Of a DNA stretch of 64,000 bases, positions 12,682-22,863 are shown one piece after another. Below the pieces are notes generated by a model that was not told the origin of the DNA, did not search any database, and saw nothing but the letters and a program-made list of their open reading frames with translations. The position numbers were made by a program, and so were the translations under genes. Position 1 is the stretch's first letter, and each line of letters starts with the position of its first letter. Origin of the DNA: Mycogone perniciosa (lineage: Eukaryota > Ascomycota > Sordariomycetes > Hypocreales > Hypocreaceae). Where the stretch lies: the NCBI GenBank assembly GCA_025331125.1, contig JAOALB010000065.1, positions 124,001 to 188,000 on the forward strand, written 5' to 3'.

Positions 12682-12709
12682 GATTGATTGATTGATTGGA
12701 TTGATTGAG
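12682..12709 (-). repeat. AATC/CAAT tetranucleotide repeat abutting the RNA1 start codon
   Basis: Read on the RNA1 strand, AATC units are repeated right up to the ATG with one interruption. This places a polymorphic-type microsatellite at the last bases of the 5' UTR. Similar CAAT or ATTG runs occur near 1184, 29118 and 59531. Confidence 0.75.
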
Positions 12710-13189
12710 CAAGGAGGAATACGAGGTGAAATCGGCAGCGAGCCCGGGTTGCTTCTTTTGTTGGTGGTGAGCGTTACCGTGAAATGATGGATGTTTTGCT
12801 GCTTGATGGTGGGGGCGGGGCAAAAGAACAAGGACCGACCTGCTTGCTGCAGGGCAGAGAAGACAGCGAGAGACAGAGAGAAATGTGGATTTTGTTTTTA
12901 GAGGAGGGAGTAGAAAAAAGGGTTGACAGCTGTCAGCCAGCTGTTGGCCAACTGGCTGCCAGCCAGTCACCAACTGCTAAAATGCACACTCCCCACCTCT
13001 CCCGCAAACATCCTACACCCACGTGACCCGGACCAATCAGCGTCGGCCCATTTCGGAACGATGGATTTTCTCTTGATGGCCATGACTTCTCGTGCTGAGC
13101 CCTTTTGACGTCCGACCCCGAGATCGACCCCATCGCCGTCTCAATCTTGATTGCGGCTCCCCCTGCGGCTACGGTCTAGCTTGCCAATT
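12710..13189. promoter_or_regulatory. RNA1-CYT1 divergent promoter with CACGTG and CCAAT
   Basis: Between the RNA1 leader and the CYT1 ATG, a CACGTG site (13020-13025) stands 7 bp before a CCAAT box (13033-13037). This is about 150 bp upstream of CYT1. CCAAT bound by the HAP complex is a known control element of respiratory genes in fungi; the assignment to CYT1 is inference. Short imperfect repeats of CAGCCAG/TGGCTG type lie at 12920-12970. Confidence 0.5.
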
Positions 13190-14507
13190 ATGTTGGCAAG
13201 GTCGTGTTTGCGCTCGACGCGCACCCTCAATGGGCTTCGAAATGGCGCCGTCAACGTCTCCAAGGTATGGGTGGCCACGGCTCATGATGCTGTCCTCGAG
13301 ACCCTCTCGCTTTGCCGAGGGAACACCATCGTCCACCTCAGCCCGCCGAACAGACATCAATCGCATCCACAGCCTGCCGAAACGTGATTGGAATTGGCGC
13401 TGACATTGTGTTTTGTCCAGCGTGCTGCCTCAACGAGCTCGGGCGCTGCCGCCGAAGCTTCTCCCGTGCGACTGAACATGGCGGCTATTGCTTCGACCAC
13501 CCTCGCTGTCGGCTCTCTGGCCTGGTACTACCATCTTTATGGACCCGTGGCATTCGCCTCAGCACCTGCCGAGGAGGGGTATGTGGTTCTCCCGCTCGAT
13601 ATCATATGCTTCGCGGCACCCGCAGCATGTGTGCCCGATGCGGCATAAAAATGCTGCACCGGCCTGCCGTGGCCCTGACGCCAATTGCTAACAAATCACT
13701 GCAGTCTGCACGCTACCAAGTACCCCTGGGTTCACGAGAAGTTTTTCAAGACGTTTGATCACCAGGCGTAAGATGACCCCGCCTTCTTAGACTTACTACT
13801 CATAGAGCTCGACCACTCACGCCTTCACTCTTAGTCTTCGACGAGGATTCCAGGTCTACCGAGAAGTCTGTGCCAGCTGCCACTCTCTCAGCCGAGTCCC
13901 CTACCGAACTCTTGTCGGCACCATCTTGACTGTCGATGAGGCCAAGGCCCTGGCGGAGGAGAACGAGTACCCTGGCGAGCCTGATGAGCAGGGCGAGATC
14001 CAGATGCGACCTGGAAAGCTTGCCGACTACATCCCCGACCCCTACAAGAACGAGGAGGCTGCCCGATTTGCCAACAACGGTGCCCTTCCCCCGGATTTGA
14101 GCTTGATGGTCAAGGCCCGCCACGGTGGCTGCGACTACATCTTCAGCCTGCTGACTGGTTACCCCGAGGAGCCCCCGGCTGGTGCTCAGGTCGCCCCTGG
14201 CATGAACTTCAACCCTTACTTCCCTGGAACCGGTATTGGTATGGCTCGTGTTCTCTACGATGGCCTTGTCGAGTATGAGGATGGCACCCCCGCCTCGACC
14301 TCTCAGATGGCCAAGGATGTTGTCGAATTCCTCAACTGGGCCGCCGAGCCTGAGATGGATGAGCGAAAGAAGATGGGCATGAAGGTGTTGGTTGCCACCT
14401 CAGTCCTGTGGGCTATCAGTGTTTATGTCAAGCGATACAAGTGGGCCTGGCTGAAGTCCAGGAAGCTTGCTTATGACCCTCCTGCGGAGACCAAGGTCCG
14501 CCACTAA
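13190..14507 (+). CDS. CYT1: Cytochrome c1, heme protein of respiratory complex III
   Basis: Four exons, 13190-13264, 13421-13578, 13705-13767 and 13835-14507, give 322 residues. The N-terminus MLARSCLRSTRTLNGLRNGA is a basic, acid-free mitochondrial presequence, and a hydrophobic segment (AAIASTTLAVGSLAWYYHLYG) forms the sorting part of the bipartite signal. CASCH at residues 111-115 is the covalent heme c site; GIGMARVL carries the candidate axial Met. The C-terminal transmembrane helix (VLVATSVLWAISVYV) is followed by the basic matrix tail YKWAWLKSRKLAYDP. Cytochrome c1 passes electrons from the Rieske protein to cytochrome c in the inner membrane. The second and third introns fall inside codons (phase 2) and the joined frame is uninterrupted. 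Confidence 0.95.
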
Positions 14508-15085
14508 AGAGGCAATAAAGTCTCGTGTGTATACTAGTCTCCCCCTTAGAAAAACTCGTTTGTTGGTGGAGGCGGGTAGAACGGATGGTTGTTTTGGCAT
14601 GATGGGATGTGGGTGGCGGAGGTTAGAGTGTAAAATCAGAAGCCGTTTCAATACCTTAGTTTTGTCGTACAAAAGCACTCGAATCAGTTTCTTTTTTGTT
14701 ATGTGGGTGACATACGAAGCATAGAGATTGGTAGCTTTGTTTATTACTGGCACAGTGGAGGCAATGCGACTGCACGCTCCTCCTATCAGTGCTGTTCAGC
14801 ACCTCCAATAATGTCGCTCCTACTCGTCACCACCAGGCAGGTCAATTAATTCACCCGGCAATTAAGCCGAATCATTTCCATCCATCCAAGGAGAGTAAAC
14901 ACGATCTCCACCTCTGACCTCCTCAATCATCTTAGACGAAAAAACCCAACTCGAATTGCAAAAAATCACAGCTCGTTCAGACCGTCATTCATCCCGCTTC
15001 CGCCAAACAACAGTCTCTCTCGCCTCTATACAACCAAGCAAACCACCGCAAGCCGCGCCCTCTGGGGCCGTGGGACTGACCGACC
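14508..15085. other. Intergenic, CYT1 3' end to Cys-rich gene
   Basis: This is CYT1 3' UTR followed by the upstream region of the next gene on the same strand. No gene or strong element is seen. Confidence 0.6.
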
Positions 15086-15853
15086 ATGCCGTATGTCGGC
15101 GACGATGTCCACGAAGCACGGAAGCGCAGGTGGGAAGACGACCCGAACGAAGTCTACAGACTATACACCACCCCGGAGAAGCAGTCCGCCTTTTACGTCC
15201 TGAACCAAGCAGCCCAAGAGAGCAGCGGCAACGGCAGTATCATGCAGAGCCGCAAGATCCTGCCTCTATCGAAACGACCCCGGACCATCGACGATGACAT
15301 TCACATTCACGGCGACTTCCCGCCTACGCACCGACGGCGGACGTCGCAATCTAGAACACCAGGACCGCACGAACCAAACAACGGCCTTGAGAACAAGCCC
15401 CAGGCGATACGCACCGGCGGCGTGTTGCTGACGCCGTGCCACATCTGCCATCGCAAGCCGACAAAGAAGTCTGACCTGGACTCGTTCGCCGAGTGTCAGG
15501 GCTGTGGCGAGAGATCATGTTTTGTGTGCATCAGAGAATGCCAGGGGTGGAACGCCGCCGACGGAATCGCTGCATCGGTGCTCTCCGAGCAAGAAGTCCT
15601 ATCCAGGTCGTTTCACATGGACGATGCCGACGATCCTGCGCCGCCTAGCACCCACGAGCGGAGGAATCAACACAACAGTAATAACAACAGCAACGACAAC
15701 AACAACAGCAACCAAACCACGGGACACAAGACCGGCAAGGGCTGGGACGCTGGCGGCCACCGCACCATGGTCTGCAGCCGCTGCTGTATCGAGAGGGGAT
15801 CCGAAGGAGAAATCATCTGTTTGGGGTGCTTGTCTGGGATGGAAATGGCGTAA
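15086..15853 (+). CDS. Cys-rich protein with a probable C-terminal zinc-binding module, 255 aa
   Basis: A single exon encodes 255 residues. The N-terminal part has a conserved-looking start (MPYVGDDVHEARKRRWED) and a basic LSKRPR patch. The C-terminal half holds paired cysteines: CHIC, then CQGC, CFVC, and after an Asn-rich linker (NSNNNSNDNNNSN) CSRCC and CLGC. This spacing suggests two zinc sites formed by cysteines from both sides of the linker, as in RING or PHD-like cross-brace folds, but I cannot assign a family. The Asn run looks like a recent low-complexity insertion between the two Cys blocks. A nuclear role is possible from the basic patch; function unknown. It is convergent with RPT1. 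Confidence 0.8.
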   Translation: MPYVGDDVHEARKRRWEDDPNEVYRLYTTPEKQSAFYVLNQAAQESSGNGSIMQSRKILPLSKRPRTIDDDIHIHGDFPPTHRRRTSQSRTPGPHEPNNGLENKPQAIRTGGVLLTPCHICHRKPTKKSDLDSFAECQGCGERSCFVCIRECQGWNAADGIAASVLSEQEVLSRSFHMDDADDPAPPSTHERRNQHNSNNNSNDNNNSNQTTGHKTGKGWDAGGHRTMVCSRCCIERGSEGEIICLGCLSGMEMA

Positions 15854-16402
15854 AATCTGATCTGGGAAGGGACAAAAAACACTTTTGGGCGCAGCGAGGT
15901 ACACACAGCAGTGATGATTGATGACTTTATATATCGTTGTTGCTTTGCCACCGGGATTTAGGCATCGCCGTACAAAAGACTATGGGTTCCCTTCTTTTTT
16001 CCCCTTGTTTTACCATGTATCGCTGAAAGCTGGGAAATGGACATATGGCTGGTAACCGGGAATCTTTGCGAGTAATGACAGGGCGCTTTGGGATCTAAAT
16101 TGTATTTATATATACCTTAATTTTTTCTTCCATTTTCTATCATGCAGCACGTACGTAGCATTGCTGGGAGGGATAAGTAGACTATGTAGCTGGACATGTA
16201 ATGCCCTTTTACGGAGTAGGTCATGATGTTATGACGCTTAACGAGGACCTGAATATACGGTAATTACTACTACTGCTGCTGCTCATCAACGCCGATTTCT
16301 ATTCTCTTCTAGGGCAAGATAGCAATGACGCATCTAGAATATGCCCCATCCAAGTGTCCCCAAGAATATTCGTACACCACATTAAAGTACATAGAAGCCT
16401 GT
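15854..16402. other. Convergent 3' flank, Cys-rich gene and RPT1
   Basis: 3' UTR-like sequence with T-rich runs, one TACTYCGTA-family motif at 16210-16218 and a (CTG)n run near 16270. No gene is seen. Confidence 0.6.
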
Positions 16403-17900
16403 TTAGTTGTATTGCATGTACGTCGCCGTCGAGTTGAACTTGAGGTTGCCCTTGATGACCTTGTCTACTGCGTCCAGGAAATCCTTCTCCGAAGCAACCT
16501 TTCTCCGTGCTCGGATGGCGAACATGCCTGCCTCAGTGCACACACTCCTCAGCTCTGCACCGGTAGCGTTGGGGCAAAGACGGGAGATGAGTTCCCATCG
16601 AATATCTCGCTCGACGGACATGCTCTTTGCGTGGATACGCAAGATGTTGGCACGACCTTCGAGATCGGGGAGGGAGAACTCGATCTTTCGGTCGATACGG
16701 CCAGGTCTCATCAGGGCGGGGTCCAAGGTTGACGGTCTGTTGGTTGCAAACATGACCTTGATGTTTCCTCGAGCATTAAAGCCGTCCAGCTGTGTAATCA
16801 ACTCCAACATGGTTCGTTGGACTTCGTTGTCACCGCCAGCACCATCATCGAATCGTGCTCCACCAACAGCGTCGATTTCATCAAAGAAGATAATGCAGGC
16901 CTTCTTCGTCCGCGCCATCTCAAAAAGCTCTCGAACCATTCTGGCACCTTCACCAACGTACTTCTGGACCAGTTCGCTACCGATTACTCGAATGAAGGTG
17001 GCGTCTGTTCGGTTCGCCACGGCTCTGGCACAGAGTGTCTTTCCAGTGCCGGGGGGACCATAGAGCAGGGCACCCTTGGGGGGATCAATACCAAGATTTG
17101 AGAATCGCTCTGGGGAAAGGAGTGGCATTTCAACAACCTCCCTCAGCTTCTCGACCTGCTCCTTGCAACCACCAACGTCGCCGTATGTTACATCCGGCTT
17201 CTCCTCGACAGTCATCATGGTGACACTCGCGTCAATCTTGGGCGGCAATGGTATCATGATCTGGTACTTGTTGCGGTCGACGCCAACTCGCATGCCTTCC
17301 TCGATATCCGTGGGGCTGACTCTGTCTCCGAGCTGCACAACAAACTTGGCGATTTGCTTCACGTTAATAACGTACTTGCTCTTGGACTCGTCTCCCTTCT
17401 CATCCGCGATAATCTTTGTACATCGTGCCACTTGGAAGGGCTGCTCTTCAGCCATCCGTTGGCGATCGGCGGCGATATCCCATAGATGTGGTGGCGCAAG
17501 ACCAGTATCGGACTCCTACACATCGTCATTAGGCGCCGATACAGATCAAGAAGAATGCGGGGCAGCATACCTTGACGCCAATCTTCTCATCTACGCTTTG
17601 TTGCTTTTCCTTGATCTGCTTCTCCAGCTTCGATATGGCTGATGCATACGGGGCCGCGCCGTACGTCTTGAGGACTTGGATATCCCTAGCTGCGGGTTAG
17701 CCTAGGGAGCTCAAATCGCCGCCTGCGTGGAGATTGTCCGGACATACTCGTCTGTCAGAGGAGTGATCTTCTTCTCTTCTATCTCATCATCGGCAAATCT
17801 CTTTGAGTACTTCTCCCAGTTTTGACCGGTCGCAGAAGGCTTGGATCGTTAGCGATGAGGTAATGTGACAGCTGGGCTAATGCAACAAGTGACTTACCAT
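16403..17900 (-). CDS. RPT1: 26S proteasome regulatory ATPase subunit Rpt1 (PSMC2, subunit 7)
   Basis: Four exons on the minus strand: 17898-17900, 17748-17839, 17571-17685 and 16403-17515, encoding 440 residues (human PSMC2 433). As in PRE10, the first coding exon is only the ATG, followed by a 58-bp GTAAGT...CCAAG intron; later introns are 62 and 55 bp. The joined protein starts MPSATGQNWEKYSKRFADDE and reads through a coiled coil (SKLEKQIKEKQQSVDEK), the OB domain and the AAA domain. GPPGTGKT at about 223-230 is Walker A, FFDEIDA at about 281-286 is Walker B, and the second region of homology ends RPGRIDRKIEF. It ends YMQYN, so it lacks the classical HbYX gate-opening tail, as known for Rpt1. 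It works in the six-ATPase ring that unfolds substrates for the 20S core. It is divergent from CCT4. Confidence 0.95.
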
Positions 17901-18348
17901 GGTGGAATCTGCGGAACTGGACGCGCTGCCAGTTAAAATGGATATCTCAGGTTTGGTCGGAAGGCAAGGGAAATGGCATAAAATCGGCGAGACTTGGAGT
18001 TGATCAGCAGGAGGAAGAGGGCGTGTCGTGGTGAGTGTTCGCTATGGTGATGAAGGGTCCTGGAAGCACTTCCGTAATCTCAGGTTGCCTTGAGCTCAAT
18101 GCATGGGCCTTGTCGCTGGGTGCTTCCACGGGGCTAGACCTCTTTAGGCTAGGAGTGGAGGGGAGGTACCGCCGGAACATGGATAATCTCTTGCCCGACT
18201 CCAAAATTTCCGTTATGAGATGGCGGAGTAGGGCAGAGAAGGTGGGATGTCAACCAGGCTGCCAGGACCCTGCGAGTCTACACTCCTCAACAAGCTCGCC
18301 ATCAACGAGCCTTTTCGAGAATCACGATAGAATTCAAAATCTCGAACC
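17901..18348. promoter_or_regulatory. Shared divergent promoter region, RPT1 and CCT4
   Basis: About 450 bp separates the start codons of two protein-quality-control genes that point away from each other. Open frames here are short and antisense to each other. I saw no clear TATA box, heat-shock element or PACE element. Co-regulation is inference. Confidence 0.5.
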
Positions 18349-20108
18349 ATGTCTGCATCGGCCGTATCAGCTGGCGAGTCCAGAAATGCCACCTTCAAGG
18401 TATGCAAGCAAGCTGGCACCAAGCTCCTGAGCTGCCCCGCTAACCGTGATGCAGGACAAGGAGAAGCCCATGGCGGTGCGGTCGTCCAACATTGTCGCCG
18501 CCAGAGGTAGAGACCACAGTTATATACACGGTTTCTTCACTTGCTGACGAGTACAAAGCTGTTGCCGACGCAATTAGGACATCTCTTGGGCCTCGAGGCA
18601 TGGACAAGATGATTCGAAGCGGAAAGGGGGAAACGATCATTACCAACGATGGCAACACCATGCTGAAGAGCATGTCCGTTATGCACCCCACGGCAAAGAT
18701 GCTGGTGAACCTATCTGGAGCTCAAGATGTTGAGGCTGGTGACGGAACAACCTCCGTTGTGGTTATCTGCGGTAGCCTTCTCGGAGCCGCTGACAAGCTG
18801 TTGTCCAAGGGCATCCACCCCTCAGCCATCTCGGAGTCTTTCCAAAGAGCATCAGCAGCGGCCGTCGAGGTCCTTCACGACATGTCCCAACCGATCTCGC
18901 TGGCCGACAACGCTTCGCTCCTCCAAGCTGCCAACACCTCCCTGTCGTCCAAGATTGTCTCACAATACTCTAACCTGCTTGGTCCGATGGCTGTTAACGC
19001 TGTCACCAAGACCATCGATGTTAAGACTGCTGAGAATGTGGATCTCAATAATATTCGAATCATCAAGAGGGTGGGAGGAACCATTGAGGACAGCGAGTTG
19101 GTGGACGGCCTAGTCCTCACACAGCCGGTCCTGAAGAATGCTGGAGGTCCCGTTCGAATGGAAAAGGCTCGGATTGGTCTGATACAGTTCCAGCTGAGTC
19201 CTCCTAAACCGGATGTGGGTCTACTTCTCTTACAAGTCTGATGAACCTCTGCTGACACTATGTAGATGGAAAACACAATCCAAGTCAACGACTACCGCCA
19301 AATGGACAAGATTGTCAAGGAGGAGCGATTATATCTTCTAAACATGGCCAAGAAAATCAAGAAGGCTAAGTGCAATGTGCTCTTGATCCAGAAGTCAATC
19401 CTTCGAGACGCCGTCAATGACCTCTCTCTGCATTTCCTGGCCAAACTTGGCATCATGGCCATCAAGGACATTGAGCGAGACGAGGTCGAGTTTATCTGCA
19501 AGTCCACGGGATGCAAGCCCATTGCGGATGTTGACTCTTTCACTGAGGACAAACTGGGATCGGCAGATCTCGTGGAGGAAGTGCAATCATCAGGATCGCG
19601 TATGGTCAAGGTCACCGGGGCAAAGGCAACTGGCAAGACAGTGTCCGTGGTGGTACGGGGCGCCAACTCCCTGATCTTGGAGGAGGCGGAGCGAAGCTTG
19701 CACGATGCCCTTTGCGTTCTCCGCTGCCTAGTCAAGAAGAAGGCCCTGATTGCTGGAGGAGGTGCCCCTGAAATTGAGATTGCTGCCCAGCTCTCCAAGC
19801 AGGCGCGTAGCTTGACCGGCACTGAGGCTATTTGCTGGAAGGCATTCGCAGAGGCCATGGAGGTGATTCCAACCACACTGGCTGAAAATGCGGGTCTGAA
19901 CAGCATCAAGGTCGTCACGGACTTGAGGCACAGGCACGAGATGGGAGAGAAGAATGCGGGAGTCAGCATCAAGTCCGGAGGCGTCAACACCAACATCTCC
20001 AAGGAGAACGTGCTGCAGCCGCTGCTGGTTAGCACAAGCGCCATTGAGCTTGCGGCTGAGACGGTGAAGATGATTTTGAGGATAGATGATATTGCCTTGT
20101 CGAGATAG
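18349..20108 (+). CDS. CCT4: T-complex protein 1 subunit delta (CCT4, cytosolic chaperonin)
   Basis: Four exons, 18349-18399, 18455-18506, 18559-19214 and 19266-20108, encode 533 residues, the usual length for CCT4. The two small first exons give MSASAVSAGESRNATFK then DKEKPMAVRSSNIVAAR before the chaperonin core. LGPRGMDKM and DGEAGDGTTS-type ATP-site sequence (AGDGTTSVVV, near residue 95) and the late GGGAPEIE motif mark a group II chaperonin ATPase. The delta subunit is one of eight different subunits of the TRiC/CCT ring that folds actin, tubulin and WD40 proteins in the cytosol. Introns are 55, 52 and 51 bp. The gene shares its upstream region with RPT1. Confidence 0.95.
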
Positions 20109-20577
20109 AGAAAAGTCAACCTCTAGCAGGATGACGTATGATAATTAGTGCCCCTGAAAACAAGGGAGCTCATGACCTACAGGTGCTTCCATTTTCGCAT
20201 TCATCCAAATTTCTTGTAGACTCGAGGTGACTGCCCTGAATCTCAGGGAAAGTACATCTTGATGGTAGTTGATGCACCTGCCCTTGCTTTGTGCCTACCT
20301 GTGCCGCTCCTTCCTTCCCTATCGCCTTGACCTATTCAGTGCTTTCATTTACCAACTGCACCTTCCCCGTGCCACGTCCATACTCACTCCCATGCCAGTT
20401 GTCATTTTGAACAACCACAAAGTCGACTTGACAAGATCCACGGGCCCCTCTACCCCCACCCCTCCTATGTAGATCTTTCTACCAAATCTTCGACACCCAG
20501 CTTGCATAGAAGCTTGATAACATATTCAAAATCTGCTAAGAGTTGCAACACTCCACTGCTAACGCTGTCTTTTTGTC
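20109..20577. other. Intergenic, CCT4 3' end to small coiled-coil gene
   Basis: CCT4 3' UTR and a pyrimidine-rich upstream region for the next gene. An inverted repeat near 20230-20252 (CCCTGA ... TCAGGG) could form a small hairpin. No gene is seen. Confidence 0.5.
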
Positions 20578-21077
20578 ATGACAAGAGGAAACGCACGATC
20601 CCGCTCCAATGATTCCGATCCTGGCGTTGCTGCACTTCAGGTACAAAAGCGCATACTACAAGTGAGTCGCAGAATGAAAGCATTCTTCTTAACAAGAAAT
20701 TGACATTTCATTAGCTGAAGAAAGAGCGAGACGCCCGGATAAGAGCTGTCGTTGCAGAGTCCTACACTGCGTTGGCAGATCTTCGATCACGAATGATTGC
20801 TCATAATGAAGAGTATCAACAGCAGAGGTAACAAAACCACAATGCACACCCCGCTCTAGCTCTAACGCATGGCAGGGCAAAGAGACGTGCGCAATGTGTG
20901 ATGAACATTGTAGAGTTGGTGGAGAGAAGGAGTCACATTGAGACCAAGATGGTGGAAGTTGTTACCAAAATACACTCAACGATGCGGGAGCTAGAAGATA
21001 TGATGATGGCCGGTTATCTGGGAAGGGAGAGGGATGCGATCTCATCAAGAGATGCACTGGCAGGTCATCATACTTGA
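20578..21077 (+). CDS. Small coiled-coil protein, 132 aa, three exons
   Basis: This gene appears only when exons are joined: 20578-20661, 20715-20827 and 20876-21077. The introns are 53 bp (GTGAGT...CATTAG) and 48 bp (GTAACA...GGCAG, with CTAAC near the acceptor). The 132-residue product starts MTRGNARSRSNDSDPGVAAL and continues as one long amphipathic charged helix (QVQKRILQLKKERDARIRAV) to the end, so a coiled coil is likely. There is no membrane segment or signal. I do not recognise it; small helical kinetochore or complex subunits look like this, but that is a guess. Support comes from three-frame consistency across two good introns and the position between two genes. It is convergent with COX17, 157 bp apart. 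Confidence 0.65.
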
Positions 21078-21234
21078 GCAGAGGTTGTATAAGATGTCGC
21101 AGAGGTTACAAAGGCTGAGTTGGATGCCTTCAAAGCAACCAGGCCATTAATGTTGAAAGGGGAATTGAAGTTTCCGATCCGTCTATGTGATTTTGTACAC
21201 AGCCTGCATCAGACTGAAACCCATCTTGATATCA

Positions 21235-21586
21235 TTACACTTGGTATCCGAAACCCGCCATGCAGCTCTTGTATTGATCCACAAGAGATTTGCAATCAGC
21301 AACTGGGTCTTTGGCATTGGAGAACAGCATGCATTCGTCTCGCTTTGACTTTTCGTCCTTGCACACACAGCATGGCTATGTACAACAATTAGATACGACA
21401 GATGATGGCAAACGAGATAGACTCACCTTTGGCCGAGAGGTGTTGGCGGAGGTTGCGGATGAAGCCACTGGCGCAGATGCCGAGGCTTTCACAGAGTGGT
21501 TAGTTGAAGTTGCAATCGCGAATGGTTGGCAACTATAAGTTATATAGACATTCAGACATACAGAAAGTTGCAGTTTTGGCATCCAT
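21235..21586 (-). CDS. COX17: Cytochrome c oxidase copper chaperone Cox17
   Basis: Three exons on the minus strand, 21562-21586, 21427-21485 and 21235-21375, encode 74 residues (yeast Cox17 69). The last exon is unmistakable: PCCVCKDEKSKRDECM, then a second cysteine pair in DCKSLVDQYKSCM and the end GFGYQV. The CC of the CCxC copper site and the twin CX9C motifs that form the coiled-coil-helix-coiled-coil-helix fold are all present. Cox17 carries Cu(I) in the mitochondrial intermembrane space to Sco1 and Cox11 for cytochrome oxidase assembly. The short first exon (MDAKTATF) and the 76-bp first intron are my best model: GTATGT donor, AACTAAC branch, AAG acceptor. The exon 2-3 junction (51-bp intron) is firm. 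Confidence 0.9.
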
Positions 21587-21740
21587 GGTGCTTCAGGTCT
21601 TGTGCAATGGATTTGCGATTTGGCTTTGGATCAAGAAGTCTTGTCTTCCACCATCTTTTTTCCCATGTCGGTATCAACGATCACGCCAGGGTACGTACCT
21701 ACGACGTTGAATGCATTTCTGAGCCACGAAAATGTGCCGG

Positions 21741-21817
21741 CCAATCATGACCTCGCTGACTCACGTGCCAACGCGGGAGCTTCGCGATGAGAGGAGGCGA
21801 CGCTGACGTCATCAGCG
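21741..21817. promoter_or_regulatory. CCAAT, TGACTCA/CACGTG and TGACGTCA site cluster upstream of COX17
   Basis: Within 77 bp stand a CCAAT box (21741-21745), TGACTCA (21757-21763) overlapping CACGTG (21762-21767), and the palindromic TGACGTCA (21804-21811) inside a larger inverted repeat, CGCTGA...TCAGCG (21801-21817). The cluster is 155-230 bp upstream of the COX17 ATG. TGACTCA and TGACGTCA are classical bZIP sites; CACGTG is a bHLH site. Assignment to COX17 is inference. Confidence 0.5.
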
Positions 21818-22743
21818 TATGGTCAGCTCGTTGTGGTACTTTGAAGCACCATATTAAACTGAACATGGACATTGAAAGGATGCAAATTTTCCAGATCAAC
21901 TCGATGTGAGGGTGGATTTATAGATTCTGTTTGAAGGGATAATGATTTGCAGGAGATTGAGCGATCTAGTGGGAGGAGATGTCCATACCCTGGAGACTAG
22001 AGCTGGCATTGAATAAGATAATGGAAATCGAGCCCAAGGATAGATGTTAATTGATTGGACATAGTCTTGCGGTTATCCATCTATTTTCAAGTCCCAAAAA
22101 TAAATAAATGAAATGGTTCTTTATTTATTGTAATAATACTCGAGCTCAAGTGCTTAGTGGCGTAACTTGTCATTGTTAGTGGAGATCACGGCTGGCTGTA
22201 TGTTGGTTGATCCAGCTCAGCAATGTGTGTAAGTGTGACAGTCAGTTCACAATCCCTTCAATCACACCAAAACGAGCACGCACACTCGCAAAAGCGGAAA
22301 AAAGAGAAGAAGTCACAAGGCAAAAGTTCCAACTCTATACTATAATGTAGATACTTTTTTTACACTTTTAGAAACATGCTTTGCTCAGCCAGGCGGCCTT
22401 CTCAGCCGCAGACCCGGAATGGTGAATGATCGATCGGTCATGCTTCGGTCCCGACGCCGACTCCTTTCGCCACGCCAGCCGACTCGGATGTACGCGTGTC
22501 CGCGTTGCCTCGTCACACCATCTTTTCCAAGTTTAATGGTTCTTGCAATGTCGATAAGCTTCCACAAAGGTCTCAGAGTTAATACCCGAGGGCTTCGGTC
22601 GGTGTCTGGACGGTTCCGTAGGTTGATATTGATGGGAGGCGATAGTACGCCAGCCGTTCTGCCTGGACTCTTGGTGAGAAGGTTACGCGTCTTATTGAGT
22701 TTTCTGACGTTTGGTGTGTCTTGATTCTTGGCTCTCTCTCAAA

Positions 22744-22788
22744 TATAAAAGAGGCCATATAGATGTCTATTTTCTGCAGAGAAACTTC
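22744..22788 (+). promoter_or_regulatory. TATA box and possible minimal heat-shock element of the Hsp20 gene
   Basis: TATAAAA stands at 22744-22750, about 115 bp before the ATG. A GAA-AC-TTC pair at 22781-22788 fits two head-to-head heat-shock units, but it lies downstream of the TATA box, probably in the leader, and a third unit is missing. The TATA call is fair; the heat-shock element is weak. Confidence 0.4.
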
Positions 22789-22863
22789 TCTTTATCCCAT
22801 TGCCCTCCTTCTCGCTTAGAACTGCCAATCCATCGACGAACATAACACCTATCACTTTTCAAC

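Larger units (their letters stand above)
21587..22863. other. Divergent intergenic region, COX17 to Hsp20 gene
   Basis: No gene is supported. The COX17 side carries a cluster of regulatory-type sites (separate entry). The middle is AT-rich (about 22080-22160). The Hsp20 side has a TATA box and a possible short heat-shock element. Confidence 0.6.

Noticed and set aside
7630..18558. Yeast-type PACE element (GGTGGCAAA) before PRE10 and RPT1
   Set aside because: I read both upstream regions and found no convincing match; Rpn4-type control is not supported.
19292..20119. 275-codon open frame on the minus strand
   Set aside because: It lies entirely antisense to the last CCT4 exon and has no family features.
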